Source: Kappaphycus alvarezii
Lineage: Eukaryota > Rhodophyta > Florideophyceae > Gigartinales > Solieriaceae
NCBI GenBank assembly: GCA_002205965.3
Contig: NADL03000534.1
Coordinates: 1,984,001 to 2,048,000 of the forward strand
Length of the DNA stretch: 64,000 nt
Direction: 5' to 3'
In this document: positions 32,637 through 44,159 of the stretch, in pieces
Position numbering within the stretch: the first letter of the stretch is position 1
Layout: each line of letters starts with the position of its first letter
Translations under genes and position numbers: made by a program
Notes under the pieces: generated by a model
The model's database searches: none
The model's input: the letters and a program-made list of their open reading frames with translations, nothing else
Told to the model about the DNA's origin: nothing

Positions 32637-35600
32637 TCAATGTAAATGTGGGACAAGGTTGTGCTCCACAATGTAGTAACGAAACGCGGCGGTTAAGGTA
32701 CCGTCGCAATTAACGTAATCCTTAGTGGGTTTCCATTCGGCCTCGTGCTGAGGGGCACCCTTCGTGAGCGTCAAACATTGGTAGCCGCCTCGGCTCTTGC
32801 GGTGTGCGACTATGCGATCTACTTCGAAAGAAAGATCCATGGCGGCATCCGGAGAGGACTCTGGGCGCTGAGCAACGGGCGCAAAGATATTCGGCAGCTG
32901 TGTTTTGTATGGGACGGTATGAGTGACGTGGACACGGGGTGCAGCCGCATAGTAGATGGTAGCTCCAGGCGGATAGCATTCTTGCCGACAAGTTCGAAAG
33001 TTGAAAAGGTTCCGAAGCGCCTATTTTCCAACTTATCCGATGCTTGAATCTTAGATACCGCATCATTGAACGGAGAGCGACTTAATAATATGCAATCGCC
33101 GACTTTATGAGAGGAGCAGATAGTTTTTTGGCATTTTACGCAGCGTGACGCGCACTTGCTAACTCATTTGAAAATCGCGCACCCTCTAGAGCGGAATTTA
33201 TCCCTGAATTGAATTTTGCGACGCTTTTGATCCGGGTAGCAATGGGAAGCATCATGTCCAGCGGTCTACGAGGGTTCCAACCAAGGTATAATGCGAACGG
33301 GGTAGCCAGTAGTCACTCGCTATTCGCGGGTTATAAGCACCTTACGAAGAAGGAAGTAGCTTGTCGCAGTCTTCTTGACGCAACGAGCAGTAGCAACGTA
33401 GGTAGTTCTCCACCATTCGGTTCATAATCTCGGAAGTGCCGCCGGTCTGCGGATGATGTGTTCATTACATTGGGGTGCGGATACCGCATCGGGACATCAA
33501 GTGACTCCAAAATTTCGAATTAAACTTCGGGTCAAGATCAGAAACGATTGAGTCTGGCAGTACGTGAAGCCTGACGACGTCAGAGAAGAACCTCTTCGCC
33601 ACATCTACCGCTGTTTCTGTCCCATGCAAGCCATAAAATGCACACGCCGCGACAATCGATCGACCCAAGTCGTTATGTTGTCAAAGCCGCGTTTCGTTCT
33701 GGGGAGTTTGAAAATGAAGTTGGTAGCCGACGATCTCTATCTACTCGTTGAAACGTCAACTGGCGTGGTGCTCCAGTTTCTTCTTTCCTTTACCCTTCTT
33801 CTCTTGACAAGTCTGGCATCCGTGCACGTACTTATTGGCATTCCTGCTCTTGTAACGCCAGAGGTACTTATCCACCCTGCCCAGTGTCTTCTTAAAACAG
33901 AAATTTCCCGCCACCGATGCGTCGTGCGGAGCATAGAAATTAGAAACCCGTCTATATATGCAACAATGAACACGTCAATTCAATCATGGAATACTTGGTT
34001 CATCAGCGTCTGAGAGATAGCAGGGGCATTACAAAGCCCATCTGCATGATTAGGTATTCAAATTGCCCATACTTAGTGTCGAATTCCGTTTTCTCAATGT
34101 CCTACGGGCAGAATCTAATCTAGTGGAAGCCAGTCTTTAGTTAAAACTTTGAGAAGTACTCAGCGCTAGCGAAACCATCGAACATTTCGTCTGGGCGGGG
34201 GGGGGCGAACCGTTCCTCTTCGTAAGCCGGTTGGGGCCCATAGTCGAAAACGGCGCGCAACTTATCCTTCCCTTTCACTAGAAACAGAGAAGCCCGAAAG
34301 TAGATTTGCTTCGGCGAAATTTCCCTTTTTAAGTAGTTCATCTACGTACTCCTTCACTGCCAGCAGCTCTACTGGGACAGCTGATACAGAGGTCGCCAGC
34401 GACGGGTTGGCAACTTCATCTATTTTATAATGGTCTACTGACCGCTTCGGAGGAAGCCCTGCGGGAAGCGAATCCGGAAGACCTCTCCAATTGAGACACG
34501 AGGTCTGGAATTTCGGGTCATGTGACACTTTATCATTTTGGCGGACCGCAGACTTATGAAAACCTGGAAAATCTGAAATCCATGACGATTCCCTCTCTTA
34601 CGCACCAAGGATCGAAACTTTTTCACCCCAAAAGCGGAGAATACCACAGAATTGTCCTCTTCGGTGCTGTAGGGAGCTCCATGTATTGTACAAGGAAAAA
34701 TGCTCCATATAATCAATTGTAGGCCGAGATTTCTTGTGCCAAGGCATTCCAAGTAAGACTTCATGCAAACAGTCCGCCACGACAAAATTGGAATGGTATC
34801 AATGGGTTTCATTAATGCAACTCTGCATCCAATATCAACTGCATCACCTCTTTTGTACTACCATTTTCAAATTTGGTAATGTTTTACGAATACTTGGTAC
34901 AGAAAACCTTTACCCGTTACGAGAAAAGAAGGCCTTAGACCCAATGTTGGTATTACATCCGTCGTCTTTAAGAATATGGAAAGAGAAATCATCGAAATAT
35001 CCCTTGATCGTTACTAGATCTGCGACTGATACACACTCAGTCTCCCTTACTGGAGAAAACAAACCCTTATCAAGTCCTTCAGGAGTGGATTTACTAGTTT
35101 TTAAAGGACTGAATGGTTTTCTGAGTCATCATTATGCTACCCGGTCCTGCAGACATTCGCTTTCGCTTCGTCATCGACTTCGAAATTATCTGTTGCCGCA
35201 CTTCGAGGGTGTTTCCATGGACTGCACTCAACCTTATGACAAGTGAAGCACGCATTATTGCGGTAGTCCTTCAAGCGTTTCCCTTCCAACTTGCGGCCAC
35301 GGCCCGCAGTTTCAACATTACATATACTCATGGGGTAGGATGTTAGGGTGTACTGGTACCCGCAGCAGATCCTCCCGTGTGGTTGCTTCCCCAGATGGCG
35401 CTATCGACGCGCAATGTAATTTTTACCCCTTCTTCAAATGTTGCCACTGTAGACTTCTTCACTTCCAGGCGCACCTCAAACTTGAGCTCGGCGCAGAACT
35501 TGTCCTAAATTTCATCGTCGTTCATACCCGGGATGGTCAGCACAACGTCACGACGAAATCAGGAAAAATACTTGGACGCGGAATTTGTCTGTCGTAGTTT

Positions 35601-35830
35601 ACGTAGGCAGTCTCTTGTTCGACGGAAATGGTCATCAGGTTCGAACTCGGCGATAACCCTCTCCTTGAATTGGGCCCAGGAAGTCGGGACGGTATTATCT
35701 TGCACTAAGGTATGCCACCATACAGCGGCAGTTCACATAAGAAATTTAGGAGCACCAATGATACGATTGGCATCGTAAGTACAATGGTTGGGTTCCTTAG
35801 TTGCACCAAGGTTAATAGCTGCTCCACCTA
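32637..35830 (-). pseudogene. Gypsy gag-pol with C-terminal chromodomain, frame-disrupted
   Basis: In coding order on the minus strand. Gag: VPTSWAQFKERVIAEFEP near 35640-35690, then a zinc knuckle ACFTCHKVECSPWKHP at about 35225. Protease region: EVLLGMPWHKKSRPTIDYM near 34690-34770, the conserved 'd.ilGm.Wl....p.idw' end of the retropepsin. Reverse transcriptase: EYVDELLKKGNFAEANLLSG, ASLFLVKGKDKLRAVFDYGP, then RPDEMFDGFASAEYFSKF (34141-34400), stopping before the YxDD block, so most of the polymerase appears lost or scrambled. Integrase: a zinc-binding-type HGCQTCQEK near 33840, then RFFSDVVRLHVLPDSIVSDL and PKFNSKFW with the DxDPKF motif (33480-33600). C-terminus: FSTFELVGKNAIRLELPSTM and HPVSTSLI (32860-32960), then a chromodomain FEVDRIVAHRKSRGGYQCLT (32650-32840). 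Each block is in a different frame from its neighbours. Confidence 0.85.
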
Positions 35831-35962
35831 GTATAGCCACGTGTTAACGACGAGATAGTTTCGCTGACCACCATATGCTTTCGGTTTTTTCGGCTTCAGA
35901 TTGACCGATTCTTGAGCATCAGCACTTGCGCAGACGTTGACAGATGTCGCGAAAGCAGAGAA

Positions 35963-35979
35963 GCTTCGCGATGCTCCCA
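35963..35979 (-). promoter_or_regulatory. Candidate primer-binding site
   Basis: TGGGAGCATCGCGAAGC begins with TGG one base inside the 5' LTR, as a site complementary to a tRNA CCA end should. It is not the common initiator-Met form; the tRNA is unidentified. Confidence 0.45.
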
Positions 35980-35980
35980 C

Positions 35981-36351
35981 TGAAACGAAATAATTTGACT
36001 CAACAGGTCGATGGCCTCTCGGTTGCTGGCTGCCAAAGGTCGGCGGTATACATAAACCCCAGAGAGGCCCAAACAAGGGATGAAGTCGCACTGAAAACCA
36101 CACAACCCTAAAATAACGTTAAGGTGTTTGCCATGGGGCTCTCTGGAGCACCATGATTTGGCGGGATATAGACATCCGTTAGAGATATAACCATGAAAAA
36201 AGACGGGCAACCGTTACATGTCGCGCATGACCTCTAGCTTGGAGCGCCGCCAGACGAAAACCAGTCTTGGTGGCCTCACTAGGGTCACTGAAGTAAGGGT
36301 GGTCCCGCTGTGCGAGTACGAGTCTGTACATGTGGCCTCTTTGCCGTTTCA
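35981..36351 (-). repeat. Gypsy 5' LTR
   Basis: Direct repeat of 32232-32603 with the same TGAAAC/GTTTCA ends. Contains TTTGGCGGGA at 36157-36166. Confidence 0.92.
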
Positions 36352-36356
36352 AACAG
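36352..36356. repeat. Target-site duplication AACAG (right)
   Basis: Matches 32227-32231. Confidence 0.85.
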
Positions 36357-36899
36357 CTTATCAACTCTACATTTTTCCTCTGTATAATTATTTTGTTCCA
36401 TTATACACTGAATAACTCCAGACAGGTACAAAAGGCTCAAAGATCTATCAGAGCCTTCATGTTCTACCCAGTTCTATACAATCCCTGCTCTACTACTTTC
36501 AGTTCAACCTTTATTTGTTCTCTGGATCACTTTTGCACTTTTCCTAATTGTTTTCTGTTCCCTGATCTCAGATTTCAGTGTTCGGTCCTGGCAATTCTGC
36601 TCTACTCTACTGTACTTGACATACCGGTGGGTTTCATCTGTCACCCGGGATTCTTCCTTTACATTGGGAGGTGTAGCAAGCCATGAACCCTGTTTAGAGA
36701 TCAATTGATGGTTAATGTGCGCATTTTCCGGCTTTAATCATAAATGCAGTGTTATGTAAGACAAAAGCCGAAACAAGTATCTGGATCTTCCCCTTATTGT
36801 CAACTAGTGTAATGCCTTATCACAAAACGTTTAGGGCTCAGTGCTAAACACGATTGCACGTTAAATATCTGCGAGCTCATGCCCTCTCTGGCGGTGATG
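36357..36899. other. No gene recognised
   Basis: A 118-codon frame at 36330-36686 (+) is a Phe/Leu/Cys-rich translation of pyrimidine-rich DNA that starts inside the LTR; I do not credit it. Confidence 0.4.
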
Positions 36900-37501
36900 A
36901 ACGGCTATCATCGAGAACTATTGCTACGTCTGATTCCACAGAATCCGTAGCCCTTCTAACGCCGCAGCGCTAGTCCTTCTCGACTAATAAAAGTGTTTTT
37001 CATCTACTCCTCTGCTCACCTCTATTTCAGTTTACTTATAAGGCTGATCTTACAGTCTTACAACTGCAGCCAGGAAGCGGTAAACACGACAATCCGGATT
37101 CATTTGCCCGCTCTTCACTGTGCCGATCTCGTTCAAATGTCTGTCGCGTCGAGTCACAGATAAGCTCGTTTAGAAACGTTCGTTTCTTTGGAAGAGAACA
37201 ACAATCGTCAGCAAAGCACCAATCTCATTTTCATTAAGATGCCTCGGCTTTCTCTCAATCGGTTCAATCAGAAGTTTGATCAGATAATTAAGATGATATC
37301 TACATACTCTTTGCAAAATGATCTCCCTATGAAGCTCTTGAACGCCGCAAAGGCTATGATTTAGTTCTTCACCATTCCCGATCCACAGTATGGTACAGCT
37401 TCGGATGTATCTTCCGCCTTATGCGATCTAGATGATATCGCTAAGTACATGACCGATCTCTCCTTGTACCGCAAATCATCTTTGCTGAGGAATATTTTTC
37501 C

Positions 37502-38976
37502 ATGCCGATGTTGCCAATAAAGGTAATGTCTATGGTGGTCGAGTTATATGGGTTTCAGGAGATTCCAAATGCTTTCACAGACAGTGTGAGGGTTTGGAAA
37601 CCCGATAAAAATAACAACTCCATCCAGACAAATATTTGGCTTCGCAATCTGTTGGATTTAACTCCCGAATACACTCAGACAATTATTACGAAATTCAAAG
37701 AGAATAGACGTTCTAATAATCAATTTCAAGCAACCGTGATAAATCGAGGTGATAGTAAACCTCACGTACTAACCGAAGCTAATCAAAATACCGCAAATGT
37801 ATCTGATGCATTCATAGCCTTCCTCGTCAGTCCTTCGGAAACCTCCCTGTAGTGGAGCCACCCCATTGTGGCTGGTACTTCTGGAGATCCGGTTGACAAC
37901 AGCCGTATGCTGGTGACATTGCTTTAAGGCAGTGGTAGCTAAGTCAGAACCCAACCGACAATAACGGACGTCACCACAACGGCACAGATGACTCTCGTAA
38001 GGTGAATTAAGTACAGAAATCGTTTAAGGAAAACAAGTTCACCGGGGAAACTTCACAAGACATCAATGAAACACTTCAGATGTATGTAATTTGCGCTCGA
38101 AATTACAAGCTGTCTGCTTCATAGAAGGCAGATTTCTTTGTCCAAATCCTTGATGGTGCTGCTCGACGTTTCTTCTTAAAGAATTACAATATCACTATGA
38201 ACTATACGGAAATGGTCAAGGTGATTACAAGTGAGTATCTAAGTGATGCTACGCAGATTCAAGTGAAACGCTCCTCGAGAAGCTTCGTCTCAAGTCATTC
38301 ATGCGTGAAAAAGATATAAGAGAGTTTCTGATGACTCAAAAAGCTTGTGGAACATATTAATGAGCTCACTACGCAGTTTCCTCCTGATTTTCATACTGAC
38401 GCCAATAAAATTGACTTCTTGAGGAAAGCAGACACGGAATTTCAGAAGTGGTCCAGGATTCCCATCCAGAGTATTGCCCATAATTACACGTTTAACATAA
38501 TTGTGACGACGTTACACGAGTCTATTCAGAACCTACGCCAGCTAAAAGCTGCTGACTGGTGATATTTATAGCTACGAGACTGAATCCCTCAAAAGAAAGA
38601 AAATCACACATACGATGAGATATGGTCGTAACCCACGCCACTCTCGTCGGGACTACGGAGGTCCAAGCAAGCGATGGTTGCCGACAATCCTAATAAAAGA
38701 CGATCTTCGAAGACCTTTGAGGGATCTCGAAGGCGTAATGAGTGTGTTAAGTGTGGATCCCCTTGGAGTCCGAAGCATCGTTGCACAAGAGACGACCTCG
38801 CTACTCTCACGCGTCATCACCTGAAAAGAGGAGACTCCTCTGTCCACGTCATTGCAGATATTATCAAAGATCAGGGCAGAAATGACGATAGTAAAAACAG
38901 TGATTCTGACACAGATAATCGTAAGGGGCAGCCCGAAGAAATGCAGGAACTCGATGCGCACTTTGCAGACGAATAG
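37502..38976 (+). pseudogene. Copia gag with zinc knuckle
   Basis: The text runs over several frames. KFTGETSQDINETLQMYVIC (38030-38095), FFVQILDGAARRFFLKNYNI and EMVKVITSEYLSDATQIQVK (38130-38265) form the family's central gag helices. They have close counterparts in the second copy at 45.35-45.6 kb. EHINELTTQFPPDFHTDANK and KIDFLRKADTEFQKW follow (38350-38450). At 38735-38780 the residues CVKCGSPWSPKHRC form a C-x2-C-x6-H-x2-C zinc knuckle, followed by an Asp/Glu/Ser-rich linker to the stop at 38974. Frame changes and stops occur at least five times. Confidence 0.7.
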
Positions 38977-39869
38977 GGTGCTGATCAGGACGCCATCGAG
39001 ATAGCGGACAGTTCAGTATTCCTCACACAGCTCCCGTCTGCAATATCACATACTGCAACACATATAATAGTTCCGTGAAGGACTTTCGTCCCGGCGTCGG
39101 GGTGTTACAATGAAACGTCGGATACGTATTGTAAGCTTGCGTCGCCAGAAGAATCAAAGTAACGGACCGTACCTTAAGAAATGGAAGGATGCCTGAATGA
39201 CAGATGTATTCGGTGGCAAACTGAAGGTACAAAAGACTTAGGAAGACTCTAGGTATGCTCTGTGACACTTGATCTCCTTCATCTGTAGTAGCATCCAAGT
39301 AACTTAATAGGATCTGAAAATTCTCGAGTTCATCGGAAGCGTATTTTACCTTTGTGACATCGATTTCGCTTTGATGATGCCACGTATAAGTCTCTTGGCA
39401 AAATCTTGCTTCCTATTGATGCATTTCTCCGCGTTCCAAGAACCTCAGTAACTCTGGACATTTTTGAAGCAAACATCCATGCATTGCTTGGGCTAGACTC
39501 TATGAAACATGAGTCCGTGACCCATGCAAAGTTTCGAACAGACCTGTAGAGAGGGCCCCACATGTTACCGCTGAGAGTAACACTCTCTGCTTTGACGAAT
39601 GGTCTATCCCCATGATCAGGTCCCGTAGCTCACACCTTTATGTTCCGATCCGAGTGTTCGGTGATATGTACTTCAATCAGTCGCAGCTATCGAAACTGGA
39701 CCGGCAGTTCTTTCGCCCTATTGCACAGAAGTTGTACGACCTGATCAAGTGATCTCGACCTGAGGAAGCAACATAGAAACGCTCAAGACATTGCAAAAGA
39801 TATCAAAGCGCTGTGACCCTTGCCAAAGAATGAAACATGGTCCGATAAGGTTCCAAGTTACTCTGGGAG

Positions 39870-41079
39870 CAGAATGTCAAGTTTAATGAGCGCGTGATTA
39901 TTGATATTATGCATATTGACAACGAGCGAGTACTTCACATTCTTGATGATGGAACACGCTTCCTGCCAAGCGTCTCTACTGGAGGTATATGGAAAACAAT
40001 TATTGAATGTTGGGCAGCAATCAACAAGGGACTCCAAAATTAGATTTGTGATCTATGGCACACTATCCTAGATAAGCACCACCATCACGAACTTGGCATG
40101 AAACCATTCAAGATTGACCCGCTTTATATTGTATTCTTGCAGATTGGTTAGTCAAGGGACTCAGAGGCAATTAAGTAGACGACTTGCTGAGATGTGGCAA
40201 CGCGGAGTTCGAGGAAGTCTCGAAGAAAACCAATGAGAGCTTCGAGATGGCGGATGATATTTTTTTACCGGCCGATTTCACGGGATTTTTCCTCAACCAA
40301 GACTATAATAGTGACTTCATTATCCAACGAAAAGCATATTTAAGGAAATTAGGGGGCTTACCGGCAGATGCATCCTTCAAGTACTTTTGGTCAATGCGTA
40401 TGAAGCTTGTCTGTGTATCTAATTCCCTTCCGGACTGCTTTTTTGAAATCTCACAACTTACGCAAGATACTGAAAGAATATTAGATGAACAGAAAGATTC
40501 TTTATTCGGAGGATAAATAGCGCTATAAAATATGCGATCGACCACAGAGTTCAACTCAAGATGCGAAACTGGATCGAAAGTCCCTGAAGATCATCGGGGT
40601 TTCGGAGTCATAATTTTCAAATAATGCCGATTTGTCATCGCAGTGTGGGTAGATAGTATTCCTTGGAGATGAAACCGGAAAGTTCACGCCCGTCTCGTTC
40701 AAATCATACAAGTCCAGGCGCGTAACACGGTCGGAAATGTCTGGTTAGTTAATTGCTTTCAGTGACATGTTTGCTGTCGCAGCTTTCCCATCCTGGAGCC
40801 TGGGACCGTTTAAGGAAAGCTGTTACGGTTCAATTATTTACAGATAGCAAAATTTTGTTTGATGTTATCTCCACGGGCTCACGAACTTCCGAGAAATGTA
40901 CCATGCTAGACATCGGGGCGGCAGCAAGGGAAGGATTACGGGACAGGGTTGTTACGGACATCTGTTTCGTTCGGAGTCATAAGAATGTTGCCGAAGGATT
41001 TACCAAGGTGATGAGTCAAGCAGTGCTGAGAAATTTTATCGATATGGTGAACTCAATGTGGCACCGGATCAGTGGATAA
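39870..41079 (+). pseudogene. Copia pol remnant: integrase piece, RT fragment, RNase H
   Basis: Integrase core: FNERVIIDIMHIDNERVLHI then LDDGTRFLPSVSTGG (39875-39990), with the first catalytic Asp and the 'vDdgTrf' block. After a deletion: HHHHELGMKPFKIDPLYIVF, then DDLLRCGNAEFEEVSKKTNE (the catalytic DD of the polymerase, the first D in another frame) and FEMADDIFLPADFTGFFLNQ at 40235-40310. RNase H: LFTDSKILFDVISTGSRTSE at 40830-40890, the 'l.tDSksl...i...' catalytic block, then VRSHKNVAEGFTKVMSQAVL ending at 41079. Most of the integrase C-terminus and the RT N-terminus are missing. Confidence 0.8.
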
Positions 41080-41116
41080 TCAGGTCGGAAGGGATAACAT
41101 GATGGGGGTCTTTATT

Positions 41117-42405
41117 TCAAATCTTATTTTGCTCTACCATCTCGCTAACCTCTGCTAATTCGAGTTTGGCAACTTCCAGTCCACCGCACATACGCAACCT
41201 ATCACTACACAAACGGATAACAAATGTCTCGACCGGATCTAAAATAATACCCATGTTCGTGTTGACAAGGGCACAATGGTCAAAACAAGGACCCGAGTTG
41301 CGCACTAACCGAACCAACCACACACCATGTTTCAGACCACCAATAATTTCGAAGGCGCATGCCTTCCTATTTGGGTGAAGTTCACTTCGAAGCCTCGGTT
41401 TGCAAAACGCAAGCTTTAGGCCAAATCCATGAACCATTCCTCCTGCCTTTCTAAGGTTGGATGACTTCTCAATTGATTTAAGCAGTTATTTTGCCAAGTT
41501 GAACCCTGGTTGAACACGAAAGTAGAGGACGCCACGCAAATTCGAGCACGGAACACAGTCAAGTCTTGCCGTTGGTTTGTTTTGATTGCAGCAATATGGA
41601 ACAATGTACTGCAAATAACTGGATTGGTCTCCCAACTTCCTAGCCCCTTACCAATAATGACTGCAACCCCGGGATTCCGCTTGCAGAATTTCAGAATGCT
41701 CTCAAGGGCGAAGTGCTTTGCGCCAAGACCCAGGGCACCCCGCCTCAATTCCCTTCGGATACTAAGGGAAAACTCACGAGGTACCTCATCAATTGGTCCA
41801 TCGAGTATTGCAGTGGGAAAGGAAACCGGTCTTTCTCCATAATAAGGCGGAGTCAAATACCAGAGTTCAATGTCAAAGTAACTCATGGAATCATTCACGG
41901 ATGTCTGGCATCCGTACCGTGTGCCACTCTGTAACTATTGGTTCCCAACCTGCACGCCATTTCCGAGTACAAAGCAGTCAATTTCATATTGTGTCCGGTC
42001 GATAACGTAAACGATGTTTTCCCCATTTTTAGCCTGAGCAGACGGCGATGCATCAATTGGTGATATGTAGGTGGGATGCACAAGCTCACTGCTGGCCTCT
42101 GCACTGGGCCCAAAATCGACAGAGGCACTAGACACCGCGTTAGGAAACCATCCATCTCTGTCTTCTTTGGGTTTCTTCGGCGTGTCGGCCACAAGCAGAG
42201 TGGCAGATAATTCTGTAGGATTTGGCATATCTGCACGTGCGATTGTCAAGAACCGCGACTTTTTGAGCGGGCGCACTGTGGTAGGATCAGGAGCAACGCT
42301 CGGTGTTGTGTCAGCTTGGGCTTGCTGGGCAAGCCGCCCATTCATCGCGCGAACCATACTCACAGGAACAAATAGATGGAACAGAAGGAGGGTCAGTTCG
42401 ATCAA
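41117..42405 (-). CDS. Unknown protein with possible papain-fold cysteine peptidase domain
   Basis: I do not recognise the family. The minus-strand frame 42405-41935 gives an N-terminal part with a hydrophobic start (MIELTLLLFHLFVPVSMVRA), low-complexity Pro/Ser/Thr text and PKKPKEDRDGWFPN. After a slip near 41935 it reads MSYFDIELWYLTPPYYGERP, REFSLSIRRELRRGALGLGA and GVAVIIGKGLGSWETNPVIC. At about 41485 comes STWQNNCLNQLR, where a Gln and Asn precede a Cys followed by a hydrophobic residue. After another slip near 41330 a strand-rich part reads GLKHGVWLVRLVRNSGPCFD then DHCALVNTNMGIILDPVETF, with a His and, 13 residues later, an Asp. Cys...His...Asp in this order and setting is the arrangement of papain-fold peptidases (OTU, viral leader and PLP-like proteases). 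Inference only. It lies just downstream of Copia copy 1 on the opposite strand. Confidence 0.45.
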
Positions 42406-44127
42406 CCTGGAATCACCCGTAAGATAAGCCGTCGATCTGGCGATCTGGAGGGAAAGCGTTCGGTGTCGATGGAGAAGCGTACTATTTATTATGCATACAA
42501 TAACATCCGTTTCATTGCGACTGGGAGTGCACTGGTGCCGCTGGTAACGGTGCTCTCATCCTTGTAATTGTAGACTACCGGTACCATGACTGCTCTCTAT
42601 GAGTTCTTTACGGTAACTGCAGAAGGAGTCGACTTTTGTAGATGTTTTATGGGTAAACAGCTGAGTCCCCACGGTATCATGTCCACCAATAAGTTAAAAA
42701 AATGCCTTCCAAATGAATAAGACGATCCTTAATCATAATTTTACATCGGAAAATGTGCTTTTGATCTCCGTATCTAGTTGAGCCTTGGCTAACGGATATA
42801 TTTTAGTGAGCCCCCGGAAATACACATTCGCCAACCATCCAATCAATGACATTGCAAAACAATTTGGCAAACACCCAAAATCCAACACACGCAAGGGAAT
42901 ACCTCGTTCCCTTTGCAGGTGGCAAACAAAGAGCACTGCGGACTGAAATCACTGTGAACGTAGTCCCTGGACTGGCACAGCAAAGGCGAAAATGAAGATC
43001 ATGCGATGCTATCAGTGAATGCATACGAAGTGTTTAACCGAAAAGGTTTGTTCTGAATGTGAATGATACGGAAGAACATATGGATGCGGTACTGAGGAGA
43101 AAAATAAGTGAGACCGATGGCCGGTGACCTCATGGAGGTGGCAGTTTTATACTGTCCCATGTAGTATCACAGCACAAAAAGGTATTACACGTGTAGCACG
43201 CAGCAAGCTTGCTGGTGGAAGTATACTGTAAGCCTACAATACGAGCTTACAATGTCTTACACTACTGACCTTTGTGCTTAACTTGTTGGCTCCCCCTAGT
43301 TGCGGCAAGAACAAGTGTTACTTTTTGTCTGATGGCTACTGATTCTTGTCTTGGACTTGCTCCGCTGCTCGATACACAAGCCCTTACATAAGCTCTTTTT
43401 CGGCCTTATTGCACTGTAGATGCTATTGTAGTACTATACTGTACAGTACAGTATAGTACGGAATTGAAATACCATAAAAATTAAAGTTAGTGGCTACAGT
43501 AATTGATACTCAATGAATATAGCAAAAATATGTAGTCAAGATTCAATTATTTTTGCTAAGTTGTAAAAATGTTGTGCTGTCACGTCAGCGCTGTGCTTGC
43601 AGAGCTGGAGCCAAAATCGCTGCGTACTGTATAATGGACAAGAAAACAGGCAGCAGATTAAACACTGGGTGTTTTTAGGAGCCCTCGTGTGCACCCGTGG
43701 AATCTTGATATTTGACTACTTTTGCGGCGAATGTTCGGTTTTCTGCGCTGTCAAGCTACTACAATCAAGCATATTTCTCAGTGTTTTATTATTTTAAATA
43801 TATATATTTAACTTCTCTAGTGCTATGGTAGGTGACTCGAGAAACTTCGCCATACACAGCAATTTTTCAATCAAAGTTTTTCCGCACACTCGTGCCTTTC
43901 CTTTGAATTTGAGAAAAAAGGTACGACAAGTCCCAATCCTTCCCCTTTCTACGGTCACAAACATCTTATTTATATTTTAAATGTTTGACCGTGTCAATTC
44001 TTTTTAGTTCGTGTCTTTGCTAGCGATGAGCCAGCCATCAAGCAATTTTCTAATTTCTTATTGCCCGTGCTGATGTAGAGTACAGAACAGTACTTACCAA
44101 TAGTGTCGTTCTGCACTGTAATGAAGA
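42406..44127. other. No gene recognised
   Basis: Short frames at 42733-43024 (-) and 43597-43797 (+) carry no motif. The stretch includes a perfect palindrome at 43431-43459. Confidence 0.4.
43431..43459. repeat. Perfect 14-base-arm palindrome
   Basis: GTACTATACTGTAC, one A, then GTACAGTATAGTAC, an exact inverse. It is built from the same GTAC/TACTGTA words as the dispersed blocks. Confidence 0.85.
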
Positions 44128-44128
44128 C

Positions 44129-44159
44129 TACAGTGCCGCCGCAGTGCTGCATATATAAC
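44129..44159 (+). promoter_or_regulatory. TATA-containing module, copy 1
   Basis: TACAGTGCCGCCGCAGTGCTGCATATATAAC matches 51683-51713 at all but three of 31 positions, and CATATATAAC is a good TATA box. It lies about 100 bases before the first LTR-like match of Copia copy 2, in U3/promoter position. Confidence 0.55.

Larger units (their letters stand above)
32232..36351 (-). mobile_element. Ty3/Gypsy chromovirus LTR retrotransposon, structurally complete
   Basis: Two direct repeats of about 371 bases, each starting TGAAAC and ending GTTTCA, bracket 3.4 kb encoding gag, protease, reverse transcriptase, integrase and a chromodomain on the minus strand. A perfect 5-base duplication AACAG flanks the element. 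The 5' LTR (minus sense) is 35981-36351. Just inside it TGGGAGCATCGCGAAGC (35963-35979, minus sense) is in primer-binding-site position. Just before the 3' LTR a purine-rich AGGGGGAGTTGGGAAGGA (32604-32621, minus sense) fits a polypurine tract. The LTRs differ at roughly two dozen positions by eye (about 93 percent identity), so the insertion is not recent. Internal frames are broken repeatedly. Confidence 0.92.
36900..41079 (+). mobile_element. Ty1/Copia retrotransposon, decayed copy 1
   Basis: A leader stretch GGTAAACACGACAATCCGGATTC near 37080-37110 matches one near 44430-44460, where the second Copia copy begins, so LTR-proximal sequence is present. Downstream on the plus strand come gag, zinc knuckle, a short integrase piece, part of the reverse transcriptase and RNase H, in Ty1/Copia order (integrase before reverse transcriptase). 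The distance between the integrase core (about 40000) and the RT YVDD-proximal block (40150) is far too short, so several hundred codons are deleted. The 3' LTR was not found. Confidence 0.75.
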
